Assembly (NCBI GenBank): GCA_963711455.1
Contig: CAVQEH010000006.1
Location: 1 to 64,000, forward strand
Direction of reading: 5' to 3'
DNA from: DATFVA01 sp963711455
GTDB taxonomy: Bacteria > Bacteroidota > Ignavibacteria > Ignavibacteriales > Ignavibacteriaceae
DNA: 64,000 nt
The notes beneath the pieces were generated by a model. The model had not been told where the DNA came from. It did no database searches and was given only the letters and a program-made list of their open reading frames with translations. The number at the start of each line of letters is the position of its first letter. Position 1 is the stretch's first letter. The translations under genes and the position numbers were made by a program. Positions 26,427 through 34,144 of the stretch are shown here, one piece after another.

Positions 26427-26747
26427 ATGTTCAGAGACCTGAGTCCTCTCGAGGTAAAGAATATACTTGAAAATAAGAATGGTACAAGATTAATTGACGT
26501 AAGGGAGGAATGGGAACATAAAATCGTAAGCATCGAAAATTCAGAACTTATGCCGGTAAGTAATTTTTTATATTATCTTGATAAGCTAAATGAAGATGAT
26601 GAGTTGATTATTTATTGCCACAAAGGAATCAGAAGTGTGAACGTGTGTAAGTTTCTTGCCGGTAAAGGTTTTATTAATTTAATAAATTTGAAAGGTGGAA
26701 TTGATGCATGGTCAACTGAGATTGATAAATCTTTACCGCGTTATTAA
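26427..26747 (+). CDS. rhodanese-like single-domain protein
   Basis: 106 residues. The N-terminal LIDVREEWEH is the usual CH2A-type motif, and the active-site cysteine is in IYCHKGIRS. The fold ends with LKGGIDAWSTE. The CHKGIR loop fits a sulfurtransferase or persulfide carrier of the GlpE/PspE type. It sits between two peroxiredoxin genes, suggesting a role in thiol or sulfane-sulfur handling. Confidence 0.9.
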   Translation: MFRDLSPLEVKNILENKNGTRLIDVREEWEHKIVSIENSELMPVSNFLYYLDKLNEDDELIIYCHKGIRSVNVCKFLAGKGFINLINLKGGIDAWSTEIDKSLPRY

Positions 26748-26768
26748 AAATTTTAACGGAGAAAAATA

Positions 26769-27227
26769 ATGATAGAAGAAGGTAAGAAAGCACCTGATTT
26801 TAAATTAAAAAATCAGGATGATAAAACAATTTCTTTAAGTGATTTTAAAGGAAAGAATATTGTCCTTTATTTTTATCCAAAGGATAATACTTCAGGATGT
26901 ACCAAAGAAGCCTGCAACTTCAGGGATGAATTCCCTAAATTTAAGAATATTGATGCTGTCATTCTTGGTGTTAGTCCCGATTCTGTTCAATCACATAAAA
27001 AGTTTGCAGAAAAGCACGATCTTCCATTTAACCTTTTAAGCGATGAAGATAAGAAAGTGCTTGAGAAATACGGAGTATGGAAAGAAAAAAGTATGTATGG
27101 CAGAAAATATATGGGCGTAGAAAGAACAACAGTTGTTATAGATGAAAACGGCAAAATCAGAAAGATTTTTCCCAAGGTGAAAGTGGATGGACATAACAGT
27201 GAAGTACTTGAAGCATTAAAAAGTTAA
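26769..27227 (+). CDS. bcp: thioredoxin-dependent peroxiredoxin Bcp
   Basis: 152-residue thiol peroxidase. The motif FYPKDNTSGCTKEACNFRDE carries the peroxidatic cysteine in PxxxTxxC context and the resolving cysteine five residues later, the classic Bcp/PrxQ arrangement. GRKYMGVERTTVVID near the C-terminus also fits. It follows the rhodanese gene by 21 bp and precedes the pterin genes by 9 bp. Confidence 0.95.
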   Translation: MIEEGKKAPDFKLKNQDDKTISLSDFKGKNIVLYFYPKDNTSGCTKEACNFRDEFPKFKNIDAVILGVSPDSVQSHKKFAEKHDLPFNLLSDEDKKVLEKYGVWKEKSMYGRKYMGVERTTVVIDENGKIRKIFPKVKVDGHNSEVLEALKS

Positions 27228-27236
27228 GAGGCAGCA

Positions 27237-27644
27237 ATGGTTTATGTAACAAGGAGAGAAACTTTCAGTGCTGCTCATCGTTTATACAATCCTTCCTATA
27301 ATGATAAAAAAAATCTTGAAGTCTTTGGGAAGTGCAGTAATCCTGAATGGCATGGACATAACTACGTACTTGAGGTAACTGTTGCCGGCGAACCGGATGA
27401 AAAAACAGGATTCGTAATAGATTTAAAAATTCTGAAAAAAATAATTAACGAAAATATACTCGAAAAAGTGGATCATAAAAATCTGAATACCGAAACAGAC
27501 TTTTTGAAAGATGTGATACCTTCGGCAGAAAATATTGCAAAGGCAATATTCAATGAATTGAAGAATAAGCTGCCATCGGGAAAATTATTTTCGGTAAAAC
27601 TTTTCGAGACAGAAAAAAATATTGTTGAATATAGAGGAGAATAA
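27237..27644 (+). CDS. 6-pyruvoyl-tetrahydropterin synthase (PTPS)
   Basis: Converts 7,8-dihydroneopterin triphosphate to 6-pyruvoyl-tetrahydropterin in tetrahydrobiopterin synthesis. 135 residues. Zinc ligands are His14, His39 and His41. The cysteine Cys33 lies in FGKCSNPEWHGHNY with the Cx5HGH spacing of true PTPS; the queuosine enzyme QueD has Cx3HGH. The DHKNLN motif gives the Asp79-His80 pair, and Glu124 lies in KLFETEKNIVEYRGE, close to the human protein. No queuosine genes are nearby. The next gene is GTP cyclohydrolase I, the preceding pathway step. Confidence 0.92.
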   Translation: MVYVTRRETFSAAHRLYNPSYNDKKNLEVFGKCSNPEWHGHNYVLEVTVAGEPDEKTGFVIDLKILKKIINENILEKVDHKNLNTETDFLKDVIPSAENIAKAIFNELKNKLPSGKLFSVKLFETEKNIVEYRGE

Positions 27645-27645
27645 T

Positions 27646-28209
27646 TTGGACTATGCAAAAGTTCAGAACCTTGTTTCTGAGTTATTAAAAGAAATCGGGG
27701 AAGATCCCAAAAGAGAGGGTTTGTTGAACACGCCGAAACGTGTTACAAAAGCTTATGAATTTCTCACTTCAGGTTATAATAAGAGAATAAGTGAAGTATT
27801 AAATAATGCTGTCTTTAATGAAAAGTACGATGAAATGGTTTTAGTAAAGAATATTGATTTTTATAGTTTATGTGAACATCATATGCTTCCGTTTTACGGG
27901 AAGGTGCATGTAGCTTATATTCCCGATGGAAAAATTGTCGGGTTAAGTAAAATTCCTCGGATTGTAGATGTCTTTGCCCGCAGGCTGCAGGTGCAGGAAA
28001 GAATGACGCAGGAAATTGCCGATACACTTGATGAATATTTGAAACCACAGGGAGTAGCTGTTGTGTCAGAAGCATACCATATGTGTATGATGATGCGCGG
28101 AGTTGAAAAGCAGAATTCACTTGCAACCTCGAGTGCTGTTCATGGTGTATTTAAAGAGGATGCAAGAACCAGAGCAGAATTTCTTACTCTTATAAGAAGT
28201 AAGGTTTAA
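27646..28209 (+). CDS. folE: GTP cyclohydrolase I
   Basis: Makes 7,8-dihydroneopterin triphosphate from GTP, feeding both folate and tetrahydrobiopterin. TTG 27646 is preceded by GAGGAGA at 27633-27639 and gives 187 residues; a TTG eight codons earlier would overlap the PTPS gene. The zinc ligands lie in SLCEHHMLPF and HMCMMMRG, and the substrate region FVxxSKIPR appears as VGLSKIPRIVDVFARRLQVQ. Placement right after PTPS supports a biopterin role. Confidence 0.94.
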   Translation: MDYAKVQNLVSELLKEIGEDPKREGLLNTPKRVTKAYEFLTSGYNKRISEVLNNAVFNEKYDEMVLVKNIDFYSLCEHHMLPFYGKVHVAYIPDGKIVGLSKIPRIVDVFARRLQVQERMTQEIADTLDEYLKPQGVAVVSEAYHMCMMMRGVEKQNSLATSSAVHGVFKEDARTRAEFLTLIRSKV

Positions 28210-28923
28210 ATGGCTAAAGAAAGAAACGGCATATGGATTACCGGTGCGAGCAGCGGAATCGGGAAGGCTGCTGCTGTTGAATTTTCTAAAATAGGATCAA
28301 AGGTATTTGTATCTGCTCGGAGAGTAAGTGAACTGGAAAGACTGAATAAAGAATTAAAGAAAGAAAATCTTTCAGTTGAAATATTTCCCTGTAATGTAGC
28401 ATCATCTGCAAATGTAGATCAGACGGTAAAAAAAATTCTTGCAGAGAATGATATCGATTGTCTCATAAACAATGCCGGTATCACATCCTGGAAACTGGCA
28501 GAAGAGAACTCCATAAATGAAATAGATGATATTATAAATACAAACCTGCTCGGTCCTATTTATACCATCAAATATCTGCTGCCTCATTTTATTGAACGCG
28601 GCGGCGGTACGGTAATAAATATTCTTTCTGTTGTAACAAAAAAAACTTTTACTAACAGCAGCGCTTATGCTGCCTCTAAAATGGGATTGCTGGGATACTC
28701 AAATGTTTTAAGAGAGGAAGTTCGCAAATACAATATCCGGATTATAAATGTTATCCCCGGAACCACTGAAACTCCTATGTGGGCTCAAAAAGTAAGGGAG
28801 GAACATTCGGAGAGAATGCTGGATCCCGAAGACGTTGCAAGAGTAATTGTTTCAGCGTATCTCGAAAGAAAAAATATTGTAACTGAAGAAATCCTGGTTA
28901 GACCAATTGAGGGAGATTTGTAA
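28210..28923 (+). CDS. SDR-family oxidoreductase (candidate sepiapterin reductase)
   Basis: 237-residue Rossmann enzyme with TGASSGIGKAAAVE at the N-terminus, NNAG in the central strand and the catalytic SAYAASKMGLLGY segment (Ser, Tyr, Lys in YxxxK). It starts directly after the folE stop. The operon position, behind PTPS and GTP cyclohydrolase, points to the last step of tetrahydrobiopterin synthesis, normally done by the SDR sepiapterin reductase. Sequence alone does not distinguish it from other SDRs. Confidence 0.8.
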   Translation: MAKERNGIWITGASSGIGKAAAVEFSKIGSKVFVSARRVSELERLNKELKKENLSVEIFPCNVASSANVDQTVKKILAENDIDCLINNAGITSWKLAEENSINEIDDIINTNLLGPIYTIKYLLPHFIERGGGTVINILSVVTKKTFTNSSAYAASKMGLLGYSNVLREEVRKYNIRIINVIPGTTETPMWAQKVREEHSERMLDPEDVARVIVSAYLERKNIVTEEILVRPIEGDL

Positions 28924-29627
28924 TGTCTGAAAGAGGATTGAGTATCGTAACAGGTGCAAGCAGGGGAATCGGGAAAGGAATTGCTCTTAAATTAGCTGAT
29001 GACGGATTTGATTTAATGTTATTCGGACGCGATATAGAAGCATTAAAACAAACTCAAAAGCTTGTAAAGAAAAAAGGAGTCGAAACAGAATATTTTTCCG
29101 GTGATGTAGGTGATAAAAAATTTGTAAATGATTCAGTTCAAAAGATTCTTAAAAAATATGGGAAGGTAGATGTTCTAATAAATAATGCGGGAATGGGAAT
29201 ATTTAAAGAGGTAATAGATGCATCTCTTGATGATTTTAAGGAACAGGTTAATTCAAACCTTTATGGCATCTTTAATTTCTGTAAAGCAGTTGTTAATAGT
29301 ATGATCGAAAGGAAATCCGGTACAATAATAAATATTTCTTCTCTTGCCGGTAAAAATGTTTTTGCAGGCGGAGCAATGTATTCAGCAACCAAACATGGTG
29401 TTTTAGGTTTTACAGGATGTTTAATGCAGGAAGTAAGAAAGTATAATATTAAGGTTGCTGCAATCTGTCCGGGTTCAGTTGAAACGGATTTTCATTCAGG
29501 TAATAGCCCCGGATCACTTAAAAAATTAATGCCGGAAGATGTTGCAGAAACAGTATCGTTGATAATCAAACTGCCTCAAAGAGCACTGGTAAGTGAGATT
29601 GATATAAGACCGACGAATCCAAAATAA
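28923..29627 (+). CDS. SDR-family oxidoreductase (second member of the pair)
   Basis: 234 residues, with TGASRGIGKGIALKL, NNAGMGIF and the YxxxK centre in AMYSATKHGVLGF, so a complete active site. Its ATG overlaps the preceding stop by one base. The two SDRs resemble each other and may result from an old duplication. One may reduce 6-pyruvoyl-tetrahydropterin and the other an unrelated or second carbonyl; assignment between them is not possible here. Confidence 0.8.
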   Translation: MSERGLSIVTGASRGIGKGIALKLADDGFDLMLFGRDIEALKQTQKLVKKKGVETEYFSGDVGDKKFVNDSVQKILKKYGKVDVLINNAGMGIFKEVIDASLDDFKEQVNSNLYGIFNFCKAVVNSMIERKSGTIINISSLAGKNVFAGGAMYSATKHGVLGFTGCLMQEVRKYNIKVAAICPGSVETDFHSGNSPGSLKKLMPEDVAETVSLIIKLPQRALVSEIDIRPTNPK

Positions 29628-29629
29628 TA

Positions 29630-30703
29630 TTAGGGGAAAATTTCATCTAACCAGGTGTAACATAATAATCTTTGTTTATCTTCTAAAAAGTAAAATACTC
29701 CTTCATCTGAAATCTTACTTGCTATAGTATAAAATGTAGGAGTCTTTTTTTCATCTACTATTATTCCCGTATTTATATCTATTTTAACTATGTGGAAATG
29801 GCTGGTTGTAATTATTTTAAGGGCATAAAGATAACCGCCATAATAAGTCATCGAATAGATTTCGTCAGCTTGTACACTTTTAGTATCTAATAACTCTAAA
29901 GATGAATTAAGAATGAATAGTGTATCAGGAGTCGTTAAAACATAAACAATTGTATCATTTACAGCTATTCCCTTTATTTCATCCGAAAGATTAGCATTAT
30001 CTATCAGTATTCTTTCAATATCCACTGATTTAGTTGTTAAATTGTAACGCCAGACTGCATTATGCCCGTGGTCAATAAATAAATACTTCGAATTTCCATC
30101 CATATAATCACCTCCGGTATAGTCAACAAGCTCCTTTGTATTATAATTTTCTAAATTAAGCTCGAATAATCCTTCTGCGCCAAATGGATGAAAATAAAAC
30201 ATCGGATATTTGTATACAAAATCCTGAATTGGAGTATGTGGGGTAACGAGGGGATTATAATAAAAAACGATTTTCGTTGTTGAATATGGGTATGAAAATA
30301 AAAAAATATCCTTTTTAATAATAAAAGGTTCAAAATTTTTCAGGATATATTTTAGTCCAACAGTTACTTCAGATAAAGAATCTGAAATTTCTAAAGTATC
30401 AGAAAAAGATAATAGTGTGTAATTTTTATTTGAAGTTGTATGCGTTATTGCTAATGAATCGACACCGATTAAAATATCATCTTTATAATAACCAAAAATT
30501 ATTCTTTCGATTTCACTTTTGTCTACCAGCAGACTGTCGGTATTTTCAAAGAGGATTGTATAATAATCGATCTGTTCGATATTAACTCTGTGTAATCTTT
30601 CCTGAAAATCTGAAGATACCTGAGCAGGTTTAACTGCCGTTGGATTTTCGCAGCCTGTAAAAAACAGAAGTATAAGTAACCCGCTAAATATTAACTGTTT
30701 CAT
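29630..30703 (-). CDS. lipoprotein with beta-propeller-like repeats, unknown function
   Basis: 357 residues with a lipoprotein signal and lipobox FFTGC (Cys18). The second half contains blade-like repeats such as NDTIVYVLTTPDTLFILN and GGYLYALKIITT. No catalytic motif is seen. It converges on the pterin operon with two bases between the stop codons, so the two transcripts probably overlap. Confidence 0.6.
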   Translation of the reverse strand: MKQLIFSGLLILLFFTGCENPTAVKPAQVSSDFQERLHRVNIEQIDYYTILFENTDSLLVDKSEIERIIFGYYKDDILIGVDSLAITHTTSNKNYTLLSFSDTLEISDSLSEVTVGLKYILKNFEPFIIKKDIFLFSYPYSTTKIVFYYNPLVTPHTPIQDFVYKYPMFYFHPFGAEGLFELNLENYNTKELVDYTGGDYMDGNSKYLFIDHGHNAVWRYNLTTKSVDIERILIDNANLSDEIKGIAVNDTIVYVLTTPDTLFILNSSLELLDTKSVQADEIYSMTYYGGYLYALKIITTSHFHIVKIDINTGIIVDEKKTPTFYTIASKISDEGVFYFLEDKQRLLCYTWLDEIFP

Positions 30704-30771
30704 AAAAGATCCCCAAATCTTTTTTCTTAAATTAGGAAAAAAATGGCAATAAGGAAAGAAGTTTTAAAAAG

Positions 30772-30797
30772 AAAAAGTCACGCAATAACCGTGACTT
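30772..30797 (-). terminator. Rho-independent terminator of the Spy-like gene
   Basis: On the minus strand AAGTCACG and CGTGACTT form a perfect 8-bp stem with a 7-nt loop, followed by T5. It lies 28 bp after the stop of the Spy-like gene. Confidence 0.85.
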
Positions 30798-30824
30798 CTT
30801 CCTTTCATATATCGGTCAGCTAAT

Positions 30825-31301
30825 TTAAAATTGTTTCATTCCCGGATGTCTTCCCATCGGACCTTTCCCATCCATGTTCCTGCTTCGATCACCTCTCATC
30901 ATCGGCATTTCAGAAAATATTTTCTTTTGCTGATCAGTTAACAATGAATAAATATCCATCATATGGTTTGCTCTTGCTGTAGCAATTTTATCCCTGGCTG
31001 CGTTGATTTCATTAGTAATATTCAGAAAATCGGAACGTGAAAAATTTCCTTTATGAATAAGTTCCTTCATATCAAGGCGTTTTTTCTGCAGATCAGCATG
31101 CAGATCGATCATTGCTTTCTGATGCTGAATCTGAAGATCTTCTATTTTAGCTTTTTGATCATCAGTTAAGTTGAGTTTTTCGAACATCCTGCCGCGGAAG
31201 TTTTCACCTCTTGATTTATTCATTTGCTGTGGATAAAGATTTACTGAAGCAGCTATCATAACCGCTAAAATCAATCCTATTGATAACGATAATTTTTTCA
31301 A
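30825..31301 (-). CDS. Spy/CpxP (LTXXQ)-like periplasmic protein
   Basis: 158 residues with a signal peptide (1-24). The helical body has LNLTDDQKAKIEDLQIQHQK and SLLTDQQKKIF, the two LTxxQ motifs of the Spy/CpxP/ZraP fold. The tail is rich in methionine, glycine and arginine (PMMRGDRSRNMDGKG), which could bind metal. The start is TTG 31301-31299 with AGGAG upstream. It is divergent from the ECF sigma gene, with about 140 bp between, so one region can control both. Confidence 0.8.
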   Translation of the reverse strand: MKKLSLSIGLILAVMIAASVNLYPQQMNKSRGENFRGRMFEKLNLTDDQKAKIEDLQIQHQKAMIDLHADLQKKRLDMKELIHKGNFSRSDFLNITNEINAARDKIATARANHMMDIYSLLTDQQKKIFSEMPMMRGDRSRNMDGKGPMGRHPGMKQF

Positions 31302-31442
31302 TTTATTCTCCTGATTTTTTGTATAATTTATATTTTCTAATTCAGTATTTTGACAACTTTAGTTTCATCCGGGTTTAAATAATTACAATATTAAACCTTT
31401 AATAATTCCTATTTGTCTAAAAAATGAACAATAATTGAAAAA

Positions 31443-31994
31443 ATGGCTGTTCTTAATCCTGACTTTGAGTTAATTAAAAGATTTAATGCCGGAGATGAAT
31501 CTGCCTTTAATGAAATTGTTAAGAAGTATCAGAAAAAAATTTACTGGCACGCCCGCAGGATGACGGGAAACCATCTTGATGCTGATGAAGTTGTTCAGGA
31601 AGTTTTGATTGTTATTTATAATAATTTAAGTAAGTTCCGTTTTCAATCTTCATTGTACACCTGGATTTACAGGATAACTTCGACCAGAACTTTGAATTTC
31701 CTGAACAGGAACAAAGTTAAAAGATTTTTGGGAATTGATGACAGTAATGCATCTAACTTAAGCTCAAATGAAGATATTATTGAAAATATTGAACAAAAAG
31801 AAAAATTTGAAAAACTTGAAGAAAAGTTACAGCTGCTTCCTGCAAGGCAAAGAGAAATTTTTATAATGAGAAATTTTGATGATATGAGCTATAAAGAGAT
31901 TTCCGAGATAACAGGAAAAACCGAAGGCGGCTTGAAAGCAAATTATTTTCATGCCATTAATAAATTGATGGAGCTGATGAAAGAAGATGAATAA
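31443..31994 (+). CDS. ECF-family RNA polymerase sigma factor
   Basis: 183 residues with sigma regions 2 (DADEVVQEVLIVIYNNLSKF and YTWIYRITSTRTLNFL) and 4 (PARQREIFIMRNFDDMSYKE followed by the HTH). The GGLKANYFHAINKL segment is the usual region 4.2 end. The stop overlaps the anti-sigma gene by 8 bp. It is probably held at the membrane by that partner and released upon envelope stress sensed by the LTXXQ proteins. Confidence 0.93.
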   Translation: MAVLNPDFELIKRFNAGDESAFNEIVKKYQKKIYWHARRMTGNHLDADEVVQEVLIVIYNNLSKFRFQSSLYTWIYRITSTRTLNFLNRNKVKRFLGIDDSNASNLSSNEDIIENIEQKEKFEKLEEKLQLLPARQREIFIMRNFDDMSYKEISEITGKTEGGLKANYFHAINKLMELMKEDE

Positions 31995-32610
31995 GCAAAG
32001 AGAAAAAATTGTTGCATATCTCGATGGCAATCTGAGTGCTGATGAAAAACTTCAATTTGAAGAATCATTACGCAATGATACTCAGCTCCAAAATGAAGTT
32101 GTCAGGGTAAAGACCTTTTTATCTTCTGTTAAGGCTGATGCTGAGCCATCTTTAAATGATTCTTATTTTATCAATATGCTGCCTGAATTCCATCAAAATC
32201 ATTCAAAGAAGAAAAAATTTCTTTTTTCTAAGATGGCTTATTCTTTATCTACGGTAGCTGTTGTGCTTTTGGTATTGTTCTTCATCTTCAAACCAGGAAA
32301 GACGACAGTATATAATGATTTGCAGCAGCTAAGTGCAAATCTTAGTGAACAGGATATGAATGAAATCTTAAATCAATATGAAAATCCTTATTCAATGAAT
32401 GATTTAATTGGTTCAGCTTCGGCAAAAACAGATTCTTTGGTAAATAATATAGTTGATGATGAATTAGACCTTTCCTCCGATTCTGTAGATAAAATGATTG
32501 CCGATAAATATGTAAATACAGATGAACTTCTAAATTCACTTAATGAAAAAGAAGCTGACGAATTGTACTCAGAATTAATAAATAAAGATTTTTTAAATGG
32601 AGGGAGATAA
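31987..32610 (+). CDS. putative anti-sigma factor (single-pass membrane protein)
   Basis: 207 residues. The N-terminal cytosolic part has IVAYLDGNLSADEKLQFEE, the layout of an anti-sigma domain without the HxxxCxxC zinc motif. A membrane segment covers about residues 83-102, after a lysine cluster. The C-terminal half is acidic and would lie in the periplasm. Overlap with the sigma gene (8 bp) and with the next gene (1 bp) supports one regulatory operon. Confidence 0.8.
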   Translation: MNKQREKIVAYLDGNLSADEKLQFEESLRNDTQLQNEVVRVKTFLSSVKADAEPSLNDSYFINMLPEFHQNHSKKKKFLFSKMAYSLSTVAVVLLVLFFIFKPGKTTVYNDLQQLSANLSEQDMNEILNQYENPYSMNDLIGSASAKTDSLVNNIVDDELDLSSDSVDKMIADKYVNTDELLNSLNEKEADELYSELINKDFLNGGR

Positions 32611-33083
32611 TGAAGAATGGAATTATTCTTTTATTAATTTTAATTCTTGTCCCGGCAGTTATTTTAGCACAGGGAAGAAGGGATCATAAAGGTCCGAGAG
32701 AAAAAATAGAGCAGCTTGAAAAAATAAAATTAATAGACGCTCTCGATATGGATGAGCAGACTACCTTAAAATTCTTTGTGCGTAGAAATGAATTCAGAAA
32801 TAAAATGGATGCACTCAATGATTCATTAGATTCTATAGTTGATGACCTCGATTCAAGCTTTTCCAAAGGAAATGATACCCGGTACAAAGAATTAGTGAAT
32901 AAATATTTGAGTGTCGAAAAGCAAATTTCTGCTAACCACTCACAGTTTATAAATTCTCTGTATGATATTCTCACAGTGAAACAGGTTGCAAAGTTTATAG
33001 TATTTGAAAAAAGGTTCCGGGAAGAAATAAGGCGTTTTTTATTTAGAGGAAAGCAGCCGCCGCCCGGTCCCGAAATGAGATAG
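32610..33083 (+). CDS. Spy-like periplasmic protein of the sigma-factor operon
   Basis: 157 residues with a signal peptide (1-20, ending LAQG). Long helices with DMDEQTTLKFFVRRNEFR and TVKQVAKFIVFEKRFREE give the LTxxQ-like pattern, though less exact. The end is a basic and proline-rich tail. As the third gene of the ECF operon it may be the periplasmic sensor, or a target that dampens the response. Confidence 0.7.
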   Translation: MKNGIILLLILILVPAVILAQGRRDHKGPREKIEQLEKIKLIDALDMDEQTTLKFFVRRNEFRNKMDALNDSLDSIVDDLDSSFSKGNDTRYKELVNKYLSVEKQISANHSQFINSLYDILTVKQVAKFIVFEKRFREEIRRFLFRGKQPPPGPEMR

Positions 33084-33193
33084 GGAACAAATCACATCTC
33101 CGTTTGTAAACAAGATGTATGTTAAATAAAAAAATAAAGTTTTATTGGGGTTGATTTTCTGATTTATCGGATATATCTTTTCCACCAAAATTT

Positions 33194-33277
33194 GCGGAAG
33201 TGGTGAAATTGGTATACACGCTATCTTGAGGGGGTAGTGCCTTAATTGGCGTACGGGTTCAAGTCCCGTCTTCCGCA
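33194..33277 (+). tRNA. tRNA-Leu (anticodon GAG)
   Basis: 84-nt class II tRNA. Acceptor GCGGAAG pairs with CTTCCGC, the anticodon stem is CTATC/GGTAG around loop TTGAGGG (anticodon 33228-33230), a long variable arm follows, and the T-arm has GGGTTCAAGTCCC. Discriminator A at 33277; CCA is not encoded. Confidence 0.95.
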
Positions 33278-33318
33278 CTAAATATTTTTTAGGATCAATA
33301 ATTTAGAGGAAGTAGTTT

Positions 33319-34083
33319 ATGAAGACTCTAATCAAAGTCTTATCCGTATTGTTTGTGACTTTATTAATAACTGTTTCAGCTTTTGCTCAGGACATGAAAC
33401 CTGATGCAGGAAAGCTTTATAATGATGGCAATCAGAAATTAAAATCCGGAGATTATACTGCTGCAATTGATAGTTACGATAAAGCACTTGCAATCGAACA
33501 GGATTACAGGATTTATTACCAGAAAGGAATTGCACTTAAAAAATTAAGTAAGCTTGATGATGCAAAACAATCCTTTGAGGAAAGTCTGAAAGCTAAACCT
33601 GATTTCGAAGCTGCGTATAATGCTCTGGGCGGTGTTTATTTTTCAATGGGAAATTATGAAAAAGCCGTAGAAAATTTTGAAAAAGTTCTTTCCACAACAA
33701 AAAATTCAAATGTAAAAAATGCTGTTCAGAAAAACCTTTCAATTGCCTACGCTAAAATGGGAGAAAATGCCATAAGCGAAGGTAATTCAAAAAATGCAAT
33801 TGATTATCTTGAGAAAGCTGTTGCAAACAGTAATTACGACGCAGCTTATCTTGCACTAGCAAAAATTTATTCTGAAACAGGTGAATGGGATAAAGCAATT
33901 TCCGCCGGAGAAAACGCATTGAAATATCGTTCAACTATTGGTACTGGAGGTCCTTATTATTATATGGGTGTTGCTTATAAAGGCAAGGGCGATACTGATA
34001 AAGCAAAAGAAATGTTTAATAAAGCTAAAAGTGATGCCACCTATAAAAAAACTGCCGAGTACGAACTTTCAGCACTTAAATGA
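33319..34083 (+). CDS. secreted tetratricopeptide-repeat protein
   Basis: 254 residues with a signal peptide (1-23) and about six TPR units, such as YTAAIDSYDKALAIEQ and FEAAYNALGGVYFSMGNYEK. Likely a periplasmic scaffold; no enzyme domain. GAGGAAG precedes its ATG, and a strong terminator follows. Confidence 0.85.
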   Translation: MKTLIKVLSVLFVTLLITVSAFAQDMKPDAGKLYNDGNQKLKSGDYTAAIDSYDKALAIEQDYRIYYQKGIALKKLSKLDDAKQSFEESLKAKPDFEAAYNALGGVYFSMGNYEKAVENFEKVLSTTKNSNVKNAVQKNLSIAYAKMGENAISEGNSKNAIDYLEKAVANSNYDAAYLALAKIYSETGEWDKAISAGENALKYRSTIGTGGPYYYMGVAYKGKGDTDKAKEMFNKAKSDATYKKTAEYELSALK

Positions 34084-34113
34084 TTTTTTAATCTTGAGAT
34101 ATAATTAGAATTA

Positions 34114-34139
34114 CCCTCGCTGATAAGCGGGGGTTTTTT
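34114..34139 (+). terminator. Rho-independent terminator after the TPR gene
   Basis: CCCTCGCT and AGCGGGGG form an 8-bp stem (one T-G pair) with loop GATA, followed by T6. It lies 30 bp after the stop codon and directly before the next gene. Confidence 0.92.
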
Positions 34140-34144
34140 ATTCC

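Noticed and set aside
27237..27644. QueD (queuosine pathway) for the PTPS-fold gene
   Set aside because: Cysteine-to-HGH spacing is Cx5H and not Cx3H, and no queC or queE gene is near, while GTP cyclohydrolase and PhhA are.
32610..33083. Leucine-rich or coiled-coil structural protein
   Set aside because: Signal peptide, length and operon position behind ECF sigma and anti-sigma fit a Spy/CpxP-like protein better.
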